A stretch of 64,000 bases of DNA from Herbidospora cretacea (GCF_001570605.1 NZ_BBXG01000002.1:342549-406548); one strand, 5' to 3'. Shown: positions 52,060 through 61,523, counted from the first letter of the stretch. Made by a program: numbers and translations. The notes: generated from the letters alone by a model not told the origin.

Positions 52060-53420
52060 CCCACCAGGGCGGCGGCCAGCACCGCTCCGGCGACCGGGAT
52101 CAGCAGCGCGGCCTGGAGCGACCCGGTGGCGTAGACGGCGGTGGCGGCCGAGACGCCCAGCGCCATGCCGAACTGGACGCACGTGTAGAGCAGCCCTCCG
52201 GCCAGCCCGTGCTCCCGTTCGGCCACGCCGTCGGTGGCCGCGATCGTGTAGGGCCCGTAGGCCAGCGCGAACGCCACCCCGACCAGCAGCAGCGCGGGCA
52301 GCATCACCAGGGCGGCCCGGTCGATCCCGGTCGGCAGGAACAGCAGATAGGCGGCCGCGCCGACGACCGCCCCGGCGAGGATCACCCGGACGGTGCCGTA
52401 CTTCCTGATCAGCCAGGGCGTCACGGTCGGCCCGAGGATCGCGTCGACGCCCATGGTGGCCATGATCAGCCCGGTCTCCAGCGTCGACCAGCCGCGCTCC
52501 TCCTGGAGGTGCAGCGTGACGAGGAACTGGAAGGCCGAGAACGACGCCATGAACAGGGTCGCCGAGACGTTCGTGCGCGAGACCGTCTTCAGCAGCCCGA
52601 GCCGGACCAGCGGGTAGGACGCCCGGCGCTCGATGGCCACGAACCCCGCCACCAGGGCGAACCCGGCGGCGAAGATCGGCACCGCCCAAAGGTCGGGGTC
52701 CTCCAGCCGGACCACCCCGTAGATCAGCAGCAGCATCGCGGCGGTCACGGTGACCGCCCCGGCCAGGTCGAAGCGGCCCCGGGTGCGTTCGCCGTTGTCG
52801 CGGATGAGCGGGATCGCCGCCGCGAGCAGCAGTGCCGCGAAGATCACCGGCGCGAAGAACACCCACCGCCAGCCGAACGAGGTCAGCACGCCCCCGGCGA
52901 CCATGCCGAGCGAGTATCCGGCCCCGCCGACCGCGCCGTAGATGATCAGGGCCCGGTTGCGCATCGTGCCCTCGGCGAAGTTCGCCGTGATCAGCGACAG
53001 CCCGGCCGGGGCGATGAACGCCGCCGCCAGCCCGGTGACGAACCGGGCGAGCAGCAGCATCCACCCCTCGGTGGCCAGCCCGGCCGGGGCGATGAACGCC
53101 GCCGCCAGCCCGGTGACGAACCGGGCGAGCAGCAGCATCCACCCCTCGGTGGCCAGCCCGCCCAGCCCGCTGAACAGCACGAAGATCGCCAGCCAGGTCA
53201 GGAACATCCGCCGCCGGCCCAGCATGTCGGCCGCCCGCCCGCCGAGCAGGATGAACCCCCCGAACCCGAGCACGTAGGCCGAGACCACCCCGCTCAGCAT
53301 CGCCGTCGACAGCCCCAGGTCGGCGCGGATGGCGGGCAGGGCGACGTTCAGCAGGGCGACGTCGACGCCCTCCATGAAGATCGTCCCGCATAAGACGAAA
53401 AGCACACCCCAGGTGCGCAT
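52005..53420 (-). CDS. MFS transporter with duplicated membrane helix
   Basis: A 471-residue EmrB/QacA-like exporter. Start is the ATG at 53420 with AGGGGG six bases upstream. TM1-3 are normal ([19 protein letters not shown] ... [15 protein letters not shown]). The segment [20 protein letters not shown] (26 residues in full, TM4 with LxARxxxG) then appears twice back to back, coded by a perfect 78-bp duplication at 52998-53153. The extra helix would invert the topology of all later helices, so activity is doubtful unless the cell tolerates it. Remaining helices look intact. Divergent from the HxlR gene. Confidence 0.85.
   Translation of the reverse strand: MRTWGVLFVLCGTIFMEGVDVALLNVALPAIRADLGLSTAMLSGVVSAYVLGFGGFILLGGRAADMLGRRRMFLTWLAIFVLFSGLGGLATEGWMLLLARFVTGLAAAFIAPAGLATEGWMLLLARFVTGLAAAFIAPAGLSLITANFAEGTMRNRALIIYGAVGGAGYSLGMVAGGVLTSFGWRWVFFAPVIFAALLLAAAIPLIRDNGERTRGRFDLAGAVTVTAAMLLLIYGVVRLEDPDLWAVPIFAAGFALVAGFVAIERRASYPLVRLGLLKTVSRTNVSATLFMASFSAFQFLVTLHLQEERGWSTLETGLIMATMGVDAILGPTVTPWLIRKYGTVRVILAGAVVGAAAYLLFLPTGIDRAALVMLPALLLVGVAFALAYGPYTIAATDGVAEREHGLAGGLLYTCVQFGMALGVSAATAVYATGSLQAALLIPVAGAVLAAALVGYQTQSRISGTSSPVSRV
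52998..53153 (-). repeat. Perfect 78-bp tandem duplication inside the MFS gene
   Basis: Bases 52998-53075 and 53076-53153 are identical with no mismatch, followed by seven more matching bases. The unit is 26 codons, so the frame is kept. It looks very recent, or is an assembly or culture artefact. Confidence 0.95.
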
Positions 53421-53435
53421 GTGCAGCCCCCTGTC

Positions 53436-53475
53436 ATGGTTACCCCTTGTAAGCGACTCCATCTTGGGTAACCAT
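53436..53475. promoter_or_regulatory. HxlR-type operator between divergent genes
   Basis: ATGGTTACCC at 53436-53445 and GGGTAACCAT at 53466-53475 form a perfect 10-bp inverted repeat with a 20-base spacer, centred between the MFS start at 53420 and the HxlR start at 53484. One arm lies within 16 bases of each start codon. It is the natural binding site for the HxlR dimer and would repress both genes. Confidence 0.7.
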
Positions 53476-53483
53476 CGAGGGCT

Positions 53484-53912
53484 ATGGAAGACGGGACTTT
53501 ACCGACACCGGGGGACTGCGGGGATACCGGCGCTGACTACGACGTATTCCAGTGGGACAGCAGGGAGGACTGCGAGGTCCGGCAGATCCTCGACCGGATC
53601 GCCGACAAGTGGTCGCTGCTGGTGATCGCGCTCCTCGACAACAAGAAGATGCGCTTCACCGAGCTGAAGCGCGAGATCGACGGCATCAGCCAGCGCATGC
53701 TCGCCCGCACGCTGCGCCATCTCGAACGCGACGGCCTGGTCAACCGGACCGTGTTCCCGGTCGTCCCGCCCCGGGTCGACTACGAGCTGACCCCGCTCGG
53801 CGAGAGCCTCCACGAGACGATCAAGGCCCTGGTGACCTGGACCGAGGCCCACCAGCAGGAGATCGCGAAGGCACGGGAGAGATACGACCTCAGTGGATCT
53901 TCTCAGGGATGA
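53484..53912 (+). CDS. HxlR-family transcriptional regulator
   Basis: A 142-residue winged-helix regulator with the HxlR core: CEVRQILDRIADKWSLLVIALLDNKKMRFTELKREIDGISQRMLARTLRHLERDGLVNR. Two cysteines precede the core (GDCGD and EDCEV); in related proteins such a cysteine senses electrophiles or aldehydes, so a redox role is possible. It is divergent from the MFS exporter and most likely controls it through the repeat at 53436-53475. Its 3-prime end overlaps the next minus-strand gene by 23 bases. Confidence 0.92.
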   Translation: MEDGTLPTPGDCGDTGADYDVFQWDSREDCEVRQILDRIADKWSLLVIALLDNKKMRFTELKREIDGISQRMLARTLRHLERDGLVNRTVFPVVPPRVDYELTPLGESLHETIKALVTWTEAHQQEIAKARERYDLSGSSQG

Positions 53913-55041
53913 TCCGGGACAGCCGCGGGCGCTGCTGCAGACGCTCCCTCAGCAGGGTGACCTGCCGCTGCACGTCGAGTTCCTGCAGGCAGGTGAGGGG
54001 TCCTGACCCCAGTTCCCGTACGGAGACACGGGCCCCGTAGTCGTAGGTGACCCCCGGCTTCCTGGGTCTCGTCGTGGCGAGGCGGCAGAGCCGGGGGACC
54101 GCGAGGAGGACGTCCACGGCGAGATCGGCGCGGCGGACCGACAGCACCCCTTTGGCGATCTTCACCAGGCCTTCCGGCAGCAGGTCGGCCAGCCGGTAGA
54201 CGTCGGCCACCGGCGGCAGCACGGTCACCACGACCTCGCCGTAACGGCCCTCGGCGCGCAGGAACGCGGTGACGGTGATCTCGTCGTCCTGGAGCACCAC
54301 CCGGCGGTAGCCGCGCGGCCCCTCGGCGACGGTGATGGCCGGACGGGCGTGGTCGAGCAGCGGGGACGCGGGTTCGAGCACCCCTGACGCCACGAAGACG
54401 TCGTCGCCTTCGGGCAGCTCCAGACCGGGCGAGGGCCAGGTCTCGTGGACGTGGCCCGCCCCGATGAACGGCCGCTTCGACAGCGTGAGGTTGCCGTGCT
54501 GCGCCCGGCTCAGGTAGTCGAGCCGGGGACTGTCGATCGGGGGCGTCCCGGCGCCGGCCCGCAGGCGCCGGGCCAGGATCGTCCCGGCCCTGACCCGGAA
54601 ACCGACCACGACGATCAACGTGACCGCGATCGCCGACATCCCGAGCGGTATCGCGCCCAGCTCGACGGGCTGCCCGCTGATCAGCGCCTCCAGCCACGGC
54701 ACCTTGGTCATCACCAGCACCCCGACGACCATCACGACCACCGGCCCGCCCCGGCGGGAGTGCTGGAACCAGACGAACCCGCCCAGCACGACGAGCCAGC
54801 TCACCATCCGCCAGAAGTCGACGACCAGCCCCGCCGCGATCACGAGGGAGACCAGCAGATCCCGGTACGCCATCAGCCGCCGCGCCCGCAGGCAGTGCTG
54901 GACCACCGGGACCACGTCGAAGTCGCCCGCCGAGGGGGCCACACCCCGGTAGGGGTCGCGGACCAGTTCCCCGAGCACCGCCTCGCGGAACCGGGTGTCG
55001 AGATATCCGGCCGCGCAGAGATAGCGCGTCGTGTTCGACAT
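53890..55041 (-). CDS. Membrane protein of unknown function
   Basis: A 383-residue protein beginning MSNTTRYLCAAGYLDTRFREAVLGELVRDPYRGVAPS, with three or four helices between about 60 and 145, then a cytoplasmic alpha/beta region of 230 residues (LELPEGDDVFVASGV, GYRRVVLQDDEITVTAFLRAEGRYGEVVVTVLPP). I recognise no catalytic motif. The N-terminal segment occurs in other actinomycete membrane proteins as a cytosolic leader. ATG at 55041 is preferred to a longer frame. Ends against the HxlR gene. Confidence 0.75.
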   Translation of the reverse strand: MSNTTRYLCAAGYLDTRFREAVLGELVRDPYRGVAPSAGDFDVVPVVQHCLRARRLMAYRDLLVSLVIAAGLVVDFWRMVSWLVVLGGFVWFQHSRRGGPVVVMVVGVLVMTKVPWLEALISGQPVELGAIPLGMSAIAVTLIVVVGFRVRAGTILARRLRAGAGTPPIDSPRLDYLSRAQHGNLTLSKRPFIGAGHVHETWPSPGLELPEGDDVFVASGVLEPASPLLDHARPAITVAEGPRGYRRVVLQDDEITVTAFLRAEGRYGEVVVTVLPPVADVYRLADLLPEGLVKIAKGVLSVRRADLAVDVLLAVPRLCRLATTRPRKPGVTYDYGARVSVRELGSGPLTCLQELDVQRQVTLLRERLQQRPRLSRIIPEKIH

Positions 55042-55154
55042 AGTTGTGGCCACATCATGATGGTAAGGACGCGCTATTTGGTTACCTGTCAGCAAATGCG
55101 GCTATTGGCGAGCTTTTATCAATTCCTGGCGGGACGACGCCTATCGTCGGAATC

Positions 55155-56123
55155 ATGGATATGAACGCCTGGGTGGTGGCCCGGCCGGGGACGCTGGAGC
55201 TCACCCGACTGCCGGTTCCCATGCCAGGGCCGGGCGAGGTGCTCGTGAAGGTCGAGGTGTGCGGCGTGTGCCGTACCGACCTGCATCTTCTCGCCGGTGA
55301 GCTGGAGCCCCACCGGCCCAGGACCGTGCCCGGCCACCAGGCGGTCGGCCGGATCGCCGAGACCGGCGAACGGGTCGGCGTGGCCTGGCTCCGGTCGACG
55401 GACGGCACCTGCCAGTACTGCCGGAGGGGCAATGAGAACCTCTGCCCGAATTCGACGTACACCGGCTGGGACGCCGACGGCGGTTACGCCGAATTCATGG
55501 TGGCGCCCAGCGATTATGTCTATCCACTGCCCGACGACTATCCGGCGGAGAAACTCGCGCCGCTGCTGTGCGCCGGAATCATCGGCTACCGCTCGCTGCT
55601 CCGGGCCGAGGTCCCGCCCGGCGGACGGCTCGGCATCTACGGCTTCGGCGCGTCGGCCCACCTGACCGCCCAGATCGCGATCAAGCGGGGCGCGACCGTC
55701 CACGTGCTGACCCGGTCGGAGGAGGCCCGCAAGCTCGCCCTCTCCCTGGGCGCGGCGAGCGCGGGAGGCGCCTACGACCGGCCGCCCGAGAAACTCGACT
55801 CCGCGATCCTGTTCGCCCCGGTCGGCGACCTGGTGCCGACCGCCCTGGAAGCCCTCGACCGGGGCGGCACGCTGGCCGTGGCCGGCATCCACCTGACCGA
55901 CATCCCGGTCCTCAACTACGACACGCACCTGTTCGAGGAGCGCGGCCTCCGGTCGGTGACGGCCAACACCCGCGCCGACGGCCACGCCTTCCTGGAACTC
56001 GTCGCCGAACACCCGCTGACGGTCGAGACCACGCCCTACCCCTTCGACCAGGCCGACCGCGCCCTCACGGATCTGGCGAAGGATCGGGTGAACGGGGCGG
56101 CGGTTCTCCATATCGCCACGTGA
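55155..56123 (+). CDS. Zinc-binding alcohol dehydrogenase
   Basis: A 322-residue MDR alcohol dehydrogenase ([29 protein letters not shown]). Catalytic zinc ligands are Cys39 (CGVCRTDLH) and His61 (GHQAVGR). The structural-zinc loop reads [15 protein letters not shown], so the first of the usual four Cys is Asp83. NAD site is [11 protein letters not shown]. Related proteins are AdhA-like enzymes linked to lipid or aldehyde metabolism. TATCGT seven bases before the ATG suggests a leaderless start. A GGTTACC about 77 bases upstream matches the HxlR half-site. The 3-prime end overlaps the convergent gene by 59 bases. Confidence 0.88.
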   Translation: MDMNAWVVARPGTLELTRLPVPMPGPGEVLVKVEVCGVCRTDLHLLAGELEPHRPRTVPGHQAVGRIAETGERVGVAWLRSTDGTCQYCRRGNENLCPNSTYTGWDADGGYAEFMVAPSDYVYPLPDDYPAEKLAPLLCAGIIGYRSLLRAEVPPGGRLGIYGFGASAHLTAQIAIKRGATVHVLTRSEEARKLALSLGAASAGGAYDRPPEKLDSAILFAPVGDLVPTALEALDRGGTLAVAGIHLTDIPVLNYDTHLFEERGLRSVTANTRADGHAFLELVAEHPLTVETTPYPFDQADRALTDLAKDRVNGAAVLHIAT

Positions 56124-57465
56124 CCCAGGCCCCGCCCGCCGCCGCGACCGAGCTGAGCACCACGGCCAGGACGGTGGCCTGCGCGTACGTGGGCACGTAG
56201 CCCGCGCGCCAGGCCACGAACGGCAGCATGATCAGCGACCACACGAGCCCGCCGACGGCCCACCCGACGGGCCAGATCCATCGCGGAGGGGCCGCCCGGC
56301 CGGCCGAGACCGTCATCACCACGACCGCGGCCGGGATGCCGAGGACGAGCAGCATCGGGAAGTCGAGGTTGACGATGCCGTAGCTCCGGTGGTCCCGCTC
56401 CATCAGCACTCCCCAGCAGCCCAGCCAGCCCGCCAGCGAGGCCCAGGCGAAACTGGTCCGGCGCACCCCCACGGTCAGGGCCAGCAGCGCGGCGGCGATG
56501 GCGACCAGCAGGGCGTTCTTCGGGAGAACGCCGTCGTAGTCGGCCGTGACGTCCAACGGCAGGGCGTTCTCCTCGCGGAAGCCGTTCTCGCCGAGGCCCA
56601 CCCGACGCCAGACTCCCGAGGTGTCTCTGACGGCGATGCCGTCGCCGCCGTTCGCGACCACCACGACCCCGTTGACCGCCGCGACGCCCAATGACTCGGT
56701 CGCCTCGCGGTCCTCCCGGTACTGCGGCGGGTTGGCGCGCGCCAGCCGGTCCTGCGCCTCGACGGAGACCTCCCAGGCGGTGGTCCAAGCGCCTCCGGTC
56801 GACTCCTCGACCGCCAGCCTGCCGGGCACGATCCGGTAGCAGCGATCGCCGTCGCAGTCCGAGGGCGACGGCACGGCCGCCGGGGCGGGGGACAGCACGA
56901 CGGACCAGGTCCGGCCGTCCGTGGAGACGTAGACGGGTTCGTCCGTGTCCCAGTAGCCCCAGCCGCCGCGGGTGTGGACGACGATCGTCCCGTTCCGTTC
57001 CGCCACGTTGTAGGCGCTGTAGGCGTACCAGGTCTGCTCCGCTGAGGTGGCGGTCACCGCCAGCACGGCGGGCGGGATCAGCAGGACGACCACGGTCCGG
57101 CCCACCGGCACCGGGTTGCGGGCGGCCCACCAGGCGGCGCACAGGGCGGGAAGGGCGAGCAGGTCGGTGAGGTCGGCGAGGATCACCGACGGCCCCCACA
57201 CCAGCGACCACGCCTCCGACGCCAGCCACGCCCCGGTCTCGGTGGCCTTGACCAGCGTGAACCCGACGCCGGTGACGGCGATGGAGACCTTCGCGTTCCG
57301 GAGCACCAGGTCGAGCAGGGCGGGCGCGACGATCAGCCCGGCGACGTCGCTGAGCTTCCCGGTGACCACCCCGGGCCAGGTGAACTTCAGCAGATGGTCG
57401 TTGACGACCAAGACCACCAGGGCCAGCACGGTCAACGGATGGGCGATCCACGAATGCCGGTTCAT
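56065..57465 (-). CDS. Membrane protein with propeller-like outer domain, paralogue 2
   Basis: A 466-residue protein. Four N-terminal helices (to about 145) lead to an extracytoplasmic domain of about 200 residues with Asp-box-like turns ([29 protein letters not shown]) and one close Cys pair ([12 protein letters not shown]), then five or six C-terminal helices. The first 110 residues are nearly the same as in the neighbour at 57462. GGGGAG precedes the ATG at 57465, which overlaps the upstream stop (ATGA). The outer part resembles BNR/sialidase-like blades. Function unknown. Confidence 0.8.
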   Translation of the reverse strand: MNRHSWIAHPLTVLALVVLVVNDHLLKFTWPGVVTGKLSDVAGLIVAPALLDLVLRNAKVSIAVTGVGFTLVKATETGAWLASEAWSLVWGPSVILADLTDLLALPALCAAWWAARNPVPVGRTVVVLLIPPAVLAVTATSAEQTWYAYSAYNVAERNGTIVVHTRGGWGYWDTDEPVYVSTDGRTWSVVLSPAPAAVPSPSDCDGDRCYRIVPGRLAVEESTGGAWTTAWEVSVEAQDRLARANPPQYREDREATESLGVAAVNGVVVVANGGDGIAVRDTSGVWRRVGLGENGFREENALPLDVTADYDGVLPKNALLVAIAAALLALTVGVRRTSFAWASLAGWLGCWGVLMERDHRSYGIVNLDFPMLLVLGIPAAVVVMTVSAGRAAPPRWIWPVGWAVGGLVWSLIMLPFVAWRAGYVPTYAQATVLAVVLSSVAAAGGAWVTWRYGEPPPRSPDPSPDP

Positions 57466-58826
57466 GCGCTTCTCCCCGCGCTTGCTTTGAACGAGGCGGC
57501 CATCCCGGCCAGGGTCACGAGCAGGAAGGCGGTGACCGCCAGGTCCTTCGCGTCGGAGTAGAGCCCGAGCAGGCCGCCGCCCCAGGCGGCGTAGGGGGCC
57601 CACGCCACCGCCCCGGCCAGCAGCCCCGCGAGCAGGCTCAGCACCGGCAAGGGCCAGGGCGGCCGGGCCCTGCTGTACCCGAAGCCCAGCAGCCCGGCCC
57701 CCGGGAACAGCAGGAAGAGCAGCGCCAGGAACGGCACGGCGAGAAGCGTCGACTCCGCGGTGAGATAGGACAGCCACAGGCCGCCGACCAGCATCGTCCC
57801 GCCGATCAGGATCAGGGGTTCGCGGGCGCCCGCGAACAGCACCAGCAGCGCGGCGGCCGCCGCCGCGAACCCGACGGGGGCCGCCACGTCGTAGCGGCCC
57901 GGCACGGTCATCGGCAGCGCCCTGGCCGGGTCGAAGCCGTCGGGCCCGAGACCGAGCCGGTGCCAGGTCCCCCGGACGTCCCGCAGGGCGATGCCGTCGG
58001 CGCCGTTCGCGACCACCACCAGCCGCTCGGTCACGGCCACGGACATCGACTCCACCGGCTCCTTCGGATCGATGTTGGTCCGGAAGGTGTTCCGCTCGGG
58101 ATAGGCCCGGAACAGGCGGTCCCGGGTGGCGTCGGAGATCTCCCATGCGGTCGTCCACACCCCGGCCCGGGACTCCTCCACCCGCAGGTGACCCGGGACG
58201 ATCCGGTAACACGTGGCTCCCCGGCAGGCGTGGGACTCGCCACTGACCCTCTCGTGCTGGATCCACTTGTCCCAGGTGAGCCCGTCACGGGTCCGGTAGA
58301 CGATCCGGTCGTACCCGTGTCCGTATCCGCCGCTGGTGTGGACGACGATCTCGTCCCCGTCCGACTCGACGGCGTAGGCGGTGTAGGGCCAGTCCCACGG
58401 CGCGATGCTCGTCGCCGCCACCGCCAGCACGGTGGGCGGCACGAGCAGGAACACCACCGCCTTGCGCACCGGAACCTGGTGCCGGTAGGCCCACCACGCC
58501 ACCCAGAGCGCGGGCAGCGCCAGCAGGTCGGCCGGATCGGCGAGCACCACCGACGGCCCCGCGAGGGACGTCAACGCCTCAGAGGCCAGCCACGCACCCG
58601 TCGAGGTCGCCTTGACCAGCGTGAACCCGACGCCGGTGACCGCGATCGAGACCACGGCGTTCCGGACCACCAGGTCGAGCAGCGCCGGCAGCAGCACGAG
58701 CCCGGCGACATCGCTCAGCTTTCCGGTCACCAACCCGGGCCACGCCTGTTTCAGCACGTGGTCGTTGACGACCAGCACCACCAGGGCCGCCACGGTCAGG
58801 GGATGGCCGATCCACGTATGCCGCAC
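57462..58826 (-). CDS. Membrane protein with propeller-like outer domain, paralogue 1
   Basis: A 454-residue paralogue of the next gene, with the same plan: helices, an outer domain with IVYRTRDGLTWDKW and IALRDVRGTWHRLGLG, the Cys pair CRGATCYRIVPG, and a helical C-terminus. The shared first part includes [19 protein letters not shown] and [11 protein letters not shown]. Tandem duplication is evident, but the outer domains have diverged in loops, so the two may bind different ligands or form a heteromer. I know of no characterised homologue. Confidence 0.8.
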   Translation of the reverse strand: MRHTWIGHPLTVAALVVLVVNDHVLKQAWPGLVTGKLSDVAGLVLLPALLDLVVRNAVVSIAVTGVGFTLVKATSTGAWLASEALTSLAGPSVVLADPADLLALPALWVAWWAYRHQVPVRKAVVFLLVPPTVLAVAATSIAPWDWPYTAYAVESDGDEIVVHTSGGYGHGYDRIVYRTRDGLTWDKWIQHERVSGESHACRGATCYRIVPGHLRVEESRAGVWTTAWEISDATRDRLFRAYPERNTFRTNIDPKEPVESMSVAVTERLVVVANGADGIALRDVRGTWHRLGLGPDGFDPARALPMTVPGRYDVAAPVGFAAAAAALLVLFAGAREPLILIGGTMLVGGLWLSYLTAESTLLAVPFLALLFLLFPGAGLLGFGYSRARPPWPLPVLSLLAGLLAGAVAWAPYAAWGGGLLGLYSDAKDLAVTAFLLVTLAGMAASFKASAGRSA

Positions 58827-58907
58827 ACCCCAAGAGAAAGCTCTGTGCGCGCCGATGCCGAGAGTCCGTGATCATCTTGGGATCGGATCGTGCGGCCCCC
58901 GACGCCA

Positions 58908-58971
58908 CATCACCTGAATGTGATGACATCGGTACGTCTTTGTGTATTTGCCGAGGTCGGACATTTCCGAC
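58908..58971 (+). promoter_or_regulatory. Two dyads upstream of the amino-acid ABC operon
   Basis: CATCAC-N6-GTGATG at 58908-58925 and GTCGGA-CATT-TCCGAC at 58956-58971 are perfect inverted repeats in the 187-bp gap before the transporter operon. They resemble binding sites of dimeric regulators; no regulator gene is adjacent. Confidence 0.4.
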
Positions 58972-59013
58972 ATCATCGGGGGGTTGCACCCGCACGACCC
59001 CGGAGGCTCTTTC

Positions 59014-59886
59014 ATGCACCGTTCCTCGCTTCTTCTGGCGGCCGGTGTGCTCATCCTCGCGACCGCCTGCGCGCCCCAGGAGACGGCCACGCCTCCGGCG
59101 GCGGCGCCCAGCGGATCGGCCTCGGCCGTGGACGCGTGCGCCAAGGAGAGCCTCAAGCTGATCACGCCAGGCAAGCTCACCATCGGGACCGACAAGCCGG
59201 CGTACGAGCCGTGGTTCAAGGACGACGACCCCGCCAACGGGCAGGGCTTCGAGGGCGCGGTGGCGGCGGCCGTGGCCAAGGGGCTCGGGTTCGCGCCGGG
59301 CGAGATCGTGTGGGAGACGGTGCCGTTCGACTCGTCGTTCGCGCCGGGGCCGAAGAAGTTCGACTTCGACGTCAACCAGATCTCCATCACGCCCGAGCGG
59401 GCGAAGGCGGTCGACTTCTCCGACGGCTACTACACGGTCAAGCAGGCCGTCGTCTCGCTCGGCGACTCGGAGTTCGCCTCCGCCGCCAACCTCGCGGCCC
59501 TCAAGGGCGCGAAGATCGGCGTACAGGCCGGCACGACCGCGTTCTCGGCGGTGCGGGAAGTGATCCAGCCCGAGGACGACCCGAGCGTGTTCAACCAGCA
59601 GATCGACGCCGTCAACGCGCTGAAGAACAAGCAGATCGACGCCATCGTGGTCGACCTGCCGACCGCCTTCTACGTCACCGCCGCGCAGGTCGAGGGGTCG
59701 AAGATCGTCGGGCAGTTCGCCGCGTCGGGCGGCGCCCCCGAGGAGTTCGGGCTGCTCTTCGAGAAGGGCAACACCCTCGTGAGCTGTGTCAACAAGGCGC
59801 TGGCCGGGCTGAAGTCCTCCGGTGAGCTGGCCGCGATCGAGAAGCAGTGGCTGACCTCGACCGCGGGCGCGCCCGAACTGTCGTGA
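59014..59886 (+). CDS. Polar amino-acid ABC transporter substrate-binding lipoprotein
   Basis: A 290-residue family 3 binding protein. Lipobox LATAC after LLLAAGVLI shows it is a lipoprotein. KLTIGTDKPAYEPWF and FDVNQISITPERAKAVDFSDGYY are characteristic, and the second lobe carries IGVQAGTTAFSAV. It captures a polar amino acid or similar and passes it to the coupled permease. GGAGG lies eight bases before the ATG. Stop overlaps the permease GTG. Confidence 0.93.
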   Translation: MHRSSLLLAAGVLILATACAPQETATPPAAAPSGSASAVDACAKESLKLITPGKLTIGTDKPAYEPWFKDDDPANGQGFEGAVAAAVAKGLGFAPGEIVWETVPFDSSFAPGPKKFDFDVNQISITPERAKAVDFSDGYYTVKQAVVSLGDSEFASAANLAALKGAKIGVQAGTTAFSAVREVIQPEDDPSVFNQQIDAVNALKNKQIDAIVVDLPTAFYVTAAQVEGSKIVGQFAASGGAPEEFGLLFEKGNTLVSCVNKALAGLKSSGELAAIEKQWLTSTAGAPELS

Positions 59887-60731
59887 CGACCACCTGGGTC
59901 AAGAGCGACCGCCAGAAGGAGCGCGAGAAACTCCTCAAGGCCCAGGGGCGGCGGTCGCTGTCGGCGGCGACGCTCTCGACCGTGGTCGTCATCGTGGTCA
60001 TCGTGGTGGGGCTGCTCGCCTCGCCGGGGTGGCCGCGCGTGCGGGAGCTGTTCTTCAACTGGGACGCCTTCGTCACGTCGCTGCCCGACGTGCTCCGGGG
60101 CTTCCTGCTGAACGTGGCGATCTTCATGGTGGCCGAGCCGATCGTCCTGGTGCTCGGGCTCGGGGTGGCGCTGGTGCGCGGGTTGCGGTCGCCGGTGTTC
60201 TTCCCGCTGCGGGCGCTGGCCGTGCTCTACACCGATGTCTTCCGCGGCATCCCGACCATCCTGCTGGTCTACCTGGTCGGGTTCGGCATCCCCGCGCTCC
60301 AGCTCCAGGGCACGCCGAGCGATCCGGTCGTGCTCGGCACGATCGCGCTGATCCTGTCGTACACCGCCTACGTCGCCGAGGTGTTCCGATCCGGGATCGA
60401 CTCCATCCACCCGAGTCAGCGGTCCGCCGCGCGGTCGCTCGGGCTGTCGCACGGGCAGACGATGCGGTACGTCGTCGTCCCGCAGGCCGTCCGCCGGGTG
60501 GTTCCACCGTTGCTGAACGACTTCGCCTCGCTCCAGAAGGACACCGCGCTCGTGGCCGCGCTCGGCCCGCTCGAAGCGCTGCGGCAGGCGCAGATCCACG
60601 TGGCCAGCCTCTTCAACTACACCCCCTACCTCGTCGCCGCGCTGCTGTTCGTGGCGCTGACGGTGCCGATGGCCCGTTTCGCCGACCACCTGGCCGCCCG
60701 CGCGGCACGTCAGCGCGGAGGCGCGTCATGA
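59883..60731 (+). CDS. Polar amino-acid ABC transporter permease
   Basis: A 282-residue HisM/GltK-type permease with a hydrophilic N-terminus and five or six helices. The ATPase-contacting EAA loop is EVFRSGIDSIHPSQRSAARSLGLSHGQTMRYVVVPQA. Helix ILSYTAYVAEVFRSG and DVFRGIPTILLVYL are typical of this class. Single permease, so it presumably works as a homodimer. GTG at 59883 overlaps the preceding stop; its own stop overlaps the ATPase ATG. Confidence 0.93.
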   Translation: MTTTWVKSDRQKEREKLLKAQGRRSLSAATLSTVVVIVVIVVGLLASPGWPRVRELFFNWDAFVTSLPDVLRGFLLNVAIFMVAEPIVLVLGLGVALVRGLRSPVFFPLRALAVLYTDVFRGIPTILLVYLVGFGIPALQLQGTPSDPVVLGTIALILSYTAYVAEVFRSGIDSIHPSQRSAARSLGLSHGQTMRYVVVPQAVRRVVPPLLNDFASLQKDTALVAALGPLEALRQAQIHVASLFNYTPYLVAALLFVALTVPMARFADHLAARAARQRGGAS

Positions 60732-61453
60732 CCCTCCTCACGATCGACGGGGTCTGGAAGCGGTACGGCGACCACGACGTCCTCAAGGGCGTCGACCTCA
60801 CCGTCGACACCCACGAGGTCGTCTGCCTCATCGGGGCCTCCGGCTCGGGGAAGTCGACCCTGCTGCGCTGCGTGAACCTGCTGGAGACCGTCGACGACGG
60901 CGCGATCACCCTCGACGGTGTCGAGATCACCGACGTCCGGGCCGACGCCGACGACGTGCGGAAGCGGATCGGGATCGTCTTCCAGGCCTACAACCTGTTC
61001 CCGCACATGACCGTGCTCGACAACATCACCCTCGCGCCCCGCAAGGTGCACGGCGTCGGCCGGGCGAAGGCCGAGGAGCAGGCGGTGGAGCTCCTCACCC
61101 GGTTCGGGCTGGAGTCCAAGGCGCGCGACTACCCCGACCGGCTGTCCGGCGGCCAGCAGCAGCGGGTGGCGATCATCCGGGCCATCGCGACGCAGCCCCG
61201 GCTGCTGCTGCTCGACGAGGTGACCTCGGCGCTCGACCCGACGCTGGTCAACGAGGTGCTCGGGGTGATCCGCGAGCTCAAGCAGTCGGGCATGACGATG
61301 ATCCTGGCCACCCACGAGATGGGCTTCGCCCGCGACATCGCCGACACGGTCTGCTTCCTGGCCGACGGGGTGCTGCTGGAGCGCGGGCACCCCGACCAGA
61401 TCTTCGGGGCGCCGCAGCATCCGCGCACCCGGGAGTTCCTGTCGCGCACGTGA
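60728..61453 (+). CDS. Polar amino-acid ABC transporter ATP-binding protein
   Basis: A 241-residue GlnQ/HisP-type ATPase. Walker A GASGSGKST at about 37-45, Q-loop FQAYNLFPHMTVLDN, signature LSGGQQQR, Walker B LLLLDEVTSALD and THEMGFARDIAD. It energises the permease encoded just before, overlapping by four bases. A GC-rich hairpin follows its stop directly. Confidence 0.95.
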   Translation: MTLLTIDGVWKRYGDHDVLKGVDLTVDTHEVVCLIGASGSGKSTLLRCVNLLETVDDGAITLDGVEITDVRADADDVRKRIGIVFQAYNLFPHMTVLDNITLAPRKVHGVGRAKAEEQAVELLTRFGLESKARDYPDRLSGGQQQRVAIIRAIATQPRLLLLDEVTSALDPTLVNEVLGVIRELKQSGMTMILATHEMGFARDIADTVCFLADGVLLERGHPDQIFGAPQHPRTREFLSRT

Positions 61454-61484
61454 CCGGATCGGTCCGGCCCGGGACCCGATCCGG
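61454..61484 (+). terminator. Hairpin terminator of the ABC operon
   Basis: CCGGATCGG at 61454-61462 and CCGATCCGG at 61476-61484 make a perfect 9-bp stem with a 13-base loop, starting on the base after the ATPase stop. A short T-containing tract (CCTGTTCT) follows. Confidence 0.75.
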
Positions 61485-61523
61485 CCTGTTCTCCAGGCGT
61501 TCGGCGAGGTCAGACTCAGAGGC

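Noticed and set aside
49723-53391. Minus-strand extension that would fuse a 1200-residue domain to acetate kinase
   Set aside because: The extension is antisense to the phosphoketolase gene and has no protein-like pattern; AckA has a good conserved start at 49722.
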